DNA of 38,440 nucleotides, taken from NCBI GenBank assembly GCA_900128395.1, contig LT649317.1:1-38440 (forward strand), written 5' to 3'. The notes beneath the pieces are model-generated. The model made no database searches and was not told the DNA's origin. It was given only the letters and a program-made list of their open reading frames with translations. Source of the DNA: Stramenopiles sp. TOSAG23-2. Taxonomy: Eukaryota; Sar. Both the position numbers and the translations under genes were made by a program. Below, piece by piece: positions 37,159 through 38,440 of this stretch (positions within the stretch are counted from its first letter, which is position 1; each line of letters starts with the position of its first letter).

Positions 37159-38229
37159 TTAACGTGCAAATGTTAACCATTGTTGTAATCGTTCTAATTT
37201 TGATAAATGCATTTCAACAAATGCTTTAGGTGGTTCACTTAATGATGCAATACTTGGACTTGTCAATGCTAAACTTTCACGGTCACGCACTGCTTCTAAC
37301 CACACAAATAATTTCATTAAATTTAATGATCGGCAATCCTCAAAAATATCAATACTACGATGAAATGGTAAATTAGCTAACATGCGGACTACAAATGGCG
37401 CTGTTAAACATTCAGCTAATGTAAAATTATATCCGATAAAAAATGGGCCACCATCCTCGCAACCATGCATACGTAAACAATTATCAACTTTTACAAGTGC
37501 ATGTAGAAATTTCTCATAATGCTTCTTTAATTCGGTTTTTTTTTTAGCTTTCATTAATCGATAATAACCTGGAACAACATTACCCATATATAAATCAACA
37601 AATAAATCAATACGAGCAGCACTTAAAGCTTCTCTAGCATGTACGTCGCCTAAAAGACCAGGCCATGCTGGCAATAAATCTGACCCGCGATAAGGCCATG
37701 CCTTCGCGACGTATTTTGTACACACAGAGGATTCGACTAACTGTACATAATCTTTCTCCCCTGGAAATCCTACTTCTAATATTGGCACTTTCGCACTAGC
37801 TTGATGATCTGGATGAATTGTTTTATACATTATTTTAAATTCTTCAGATTTTTTTGATAAATCAACGGTTCGGCTTGTAAACGGTAATTGTTTTTCAACC
37901 ATAGCAATCCAAGGCCGTTGAGACCAAGGTCAGTCTGATGCCCCGTTCTCCGTCATGGCATTGTTCCAAAAAGTGATAGGCGGGCCGTCGTACGATATTG
38001 ATATTTCATAATCACCAGCATGTATATGATCATCAAAATGGTGCGCTTGTGGATTAATCTCGTTAACGTTATTATTATATGGTAAAAATTGTTGTTGTTG
38101 TTGTTGTTGTTGTTGTGGATTTGGTTGTTGAAATTTTTGTCCTTCATTCATCATGTCGTTTCTATTATTACTGATACTGCTACTGTTTGACGTAGTATTT
38201 GGTGATGGAATGTACAAGGATGATGACAT
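37159..38229 (-). CDS. Glutathione S-transferase, probable selenoprotein (in-frame TGA at the catalytic Cys)
   Basis: Read from ATG 38229 to TAA at 37159 as 356 codons with one in-frame TGA at 37930-37932. N-terminal residues 1-75 are Ser/Asn/Gln-rich (Q tract). Then the thioredoxin-fold domain starts with YEISISYDGPPITFWNN. After MTENGASD comes TGA, followed without frame change by PWSQRPWIAMVEK, where Cys-PW/PF-x-QR is the active-site motif of Cys-type GSTs (omega, DHAR, CLIC-like). KVPILE and LVESSVCTKYV supply the conserved glutathione-site cis-Pro and E-S. The helical C-terminal domain (about 200-330) includes GPFFIGYNFTLAECLTAPFV. A conventional caller would start at Met 37902 and lose strand 1 and the catalytic residue. 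Selenocysteine is the simplest explanation; a nonsense mutation, sequence error or unseen splicing are alternatives. TGA is a genuine stop elsewhere in this window. Confidence 0.82.
37930..37932 (-). other. In-frame TGA, candidate selenocysteine codon
   Basis: The codon between GAC (Asp) and CCT (Pro) in the GST gene. It is the only stop in 357 codons and replaces precisely the residue expected to be the catalytic cysteine of the C-P-W-x-Q-R motif. Reassignment of TGA to Trp is unlikely because other genes here end with TGA (17671-17673, 22612-22614). Confidence 0.75.
38086..38115. repeat. (TTG)n microsatellite encoding poly-Gln
   Basis: About nine CAA codons (minus strand) in the low-complexity N-terminus of the GST gene. 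Outside the folded domain and likely length-variable. Confidence 0.85.
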
Positions 38230-38440
38230 GAGGGAAAAGAAAAAACCTGTTTTAAAAGAATGCGTTTATCATACAGTATATCTATGTTTGTATATGTTTC
38301 TCGTAATTACATAACAAAGTGAACAATTTGTTTTCTGTTATTATTCTATAGAGAATAGAGAATTTAAATTTTAGACGGAAAGAAGACACTATGGATGAAA
38401 TACGCCTCTTATTTTAGCTAAAATCGGTCATGTTTTTTTG

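Noticed and set aside
36967-37176. 69-codon hydrophobic plus-strand frame
   Set aside because: Phe/Leu/Ile chain from poly(T)-rich sequence antisense to the GST 3' flank; looks like a composition artefact.
37930-37932. TGA reassigned to Trp or Cys genome-wide
   Set aside because: Other convincing genes (ends at 17673 and 22614) terminate at TGA and their continuations are short and non-homologous.
1-38440. CRISPR arrays, tRNA or rRNA genes
   Set aside because: No regularly spaced direct repeats, no B-box-like GGTTCGA with a cloverleaf, and no rRNA-like conserved blocks were found on either strand by eye.

Overview
The window comes from a nuclear genome of a free-living protist. It is AT-rich (roughly 30% GC by eye). 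It carries 16 convincing or likely genes, nearly all of them long uninterrupted reading frames with no introns needed, separated by very AT-rich spacers full of (AT)n and homopolymer runs. Gene order is mixed-strand, with no operons. The standard genetic code fits: TAA, TAG and TGA all end real genes. The abundance of short Tudor-like 'DGTY-V-FDDG' modules, the IQ arrays and the C-type-lectin/acyltransferase-3 fusion fit a stramenopile or another marine protist best, but the lineage cannot be fixed from this sequence alone.

Left part (1-11.3 kb): a 2075-residue scaffold on the minus strand (RPxT repeats, three LRR blocks, a WW-like module, a Tudor-like module and a PDZ-like module) is divergent from a 1011-residue plus-strand gene that looks like an MDC1-type DNA-damage mediator. 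That protein has ten TQ sites, three of them TQxF, then a long coiled coil, an NLS and tandem BRCT domains with the phosphopeptide-pocket residues in place. A small coiled-coil gene follows.

Middle (11.3-27.2 kb): two basic low-complexity proteins of unknown function, a membrane MRH/Atg27-like lectin, a C-type lectin fused to an acyltransferase-3 membrane enzyme, a CRAL-TRIO lipid carrier, a 6PGDH-like/DUF1932 dehydrogenase, a TRAPPC2L trafficking subunit, an MDR quinone-reductase-like enzyme and a WRN-type 3'-5' exonuclease fused to a BRCT domain. Two MITE-like inverted-repeat elements and a decayed tandem copy of the 3' end of the dehydrogenase gene lie in the spacers.

Right part (27.2-38.4 kb): a 2574-residue protein in which blocks of IQ motifs (about 29 by eye) alternate with blocks of Tudor-like modules (about 17), a Nudix hydrolase, and a glutathione S-transferase gene on the minus strand. 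In that GST gene an in-frame TGA (37930-37932) sits exactly where the catalytic cysteine belongs, just before P-W-S-Q-R. The simplest reading is a selenocysteine-containing GST. No canonical SECIS could be picked out by eye downstream, so this is the main point to test.

Functional themes: DNA damage response (MDC1-like protein, exonuclease-BRCT), membrane traffic and glycan handling (MRH protein, TRAPPC2L, lectin-acyltransferase), redox chemistry (GST, MDR and DUF1932 enzymes), and very large repeat scaffolds likely tied to the cytoskeleton or cilium.
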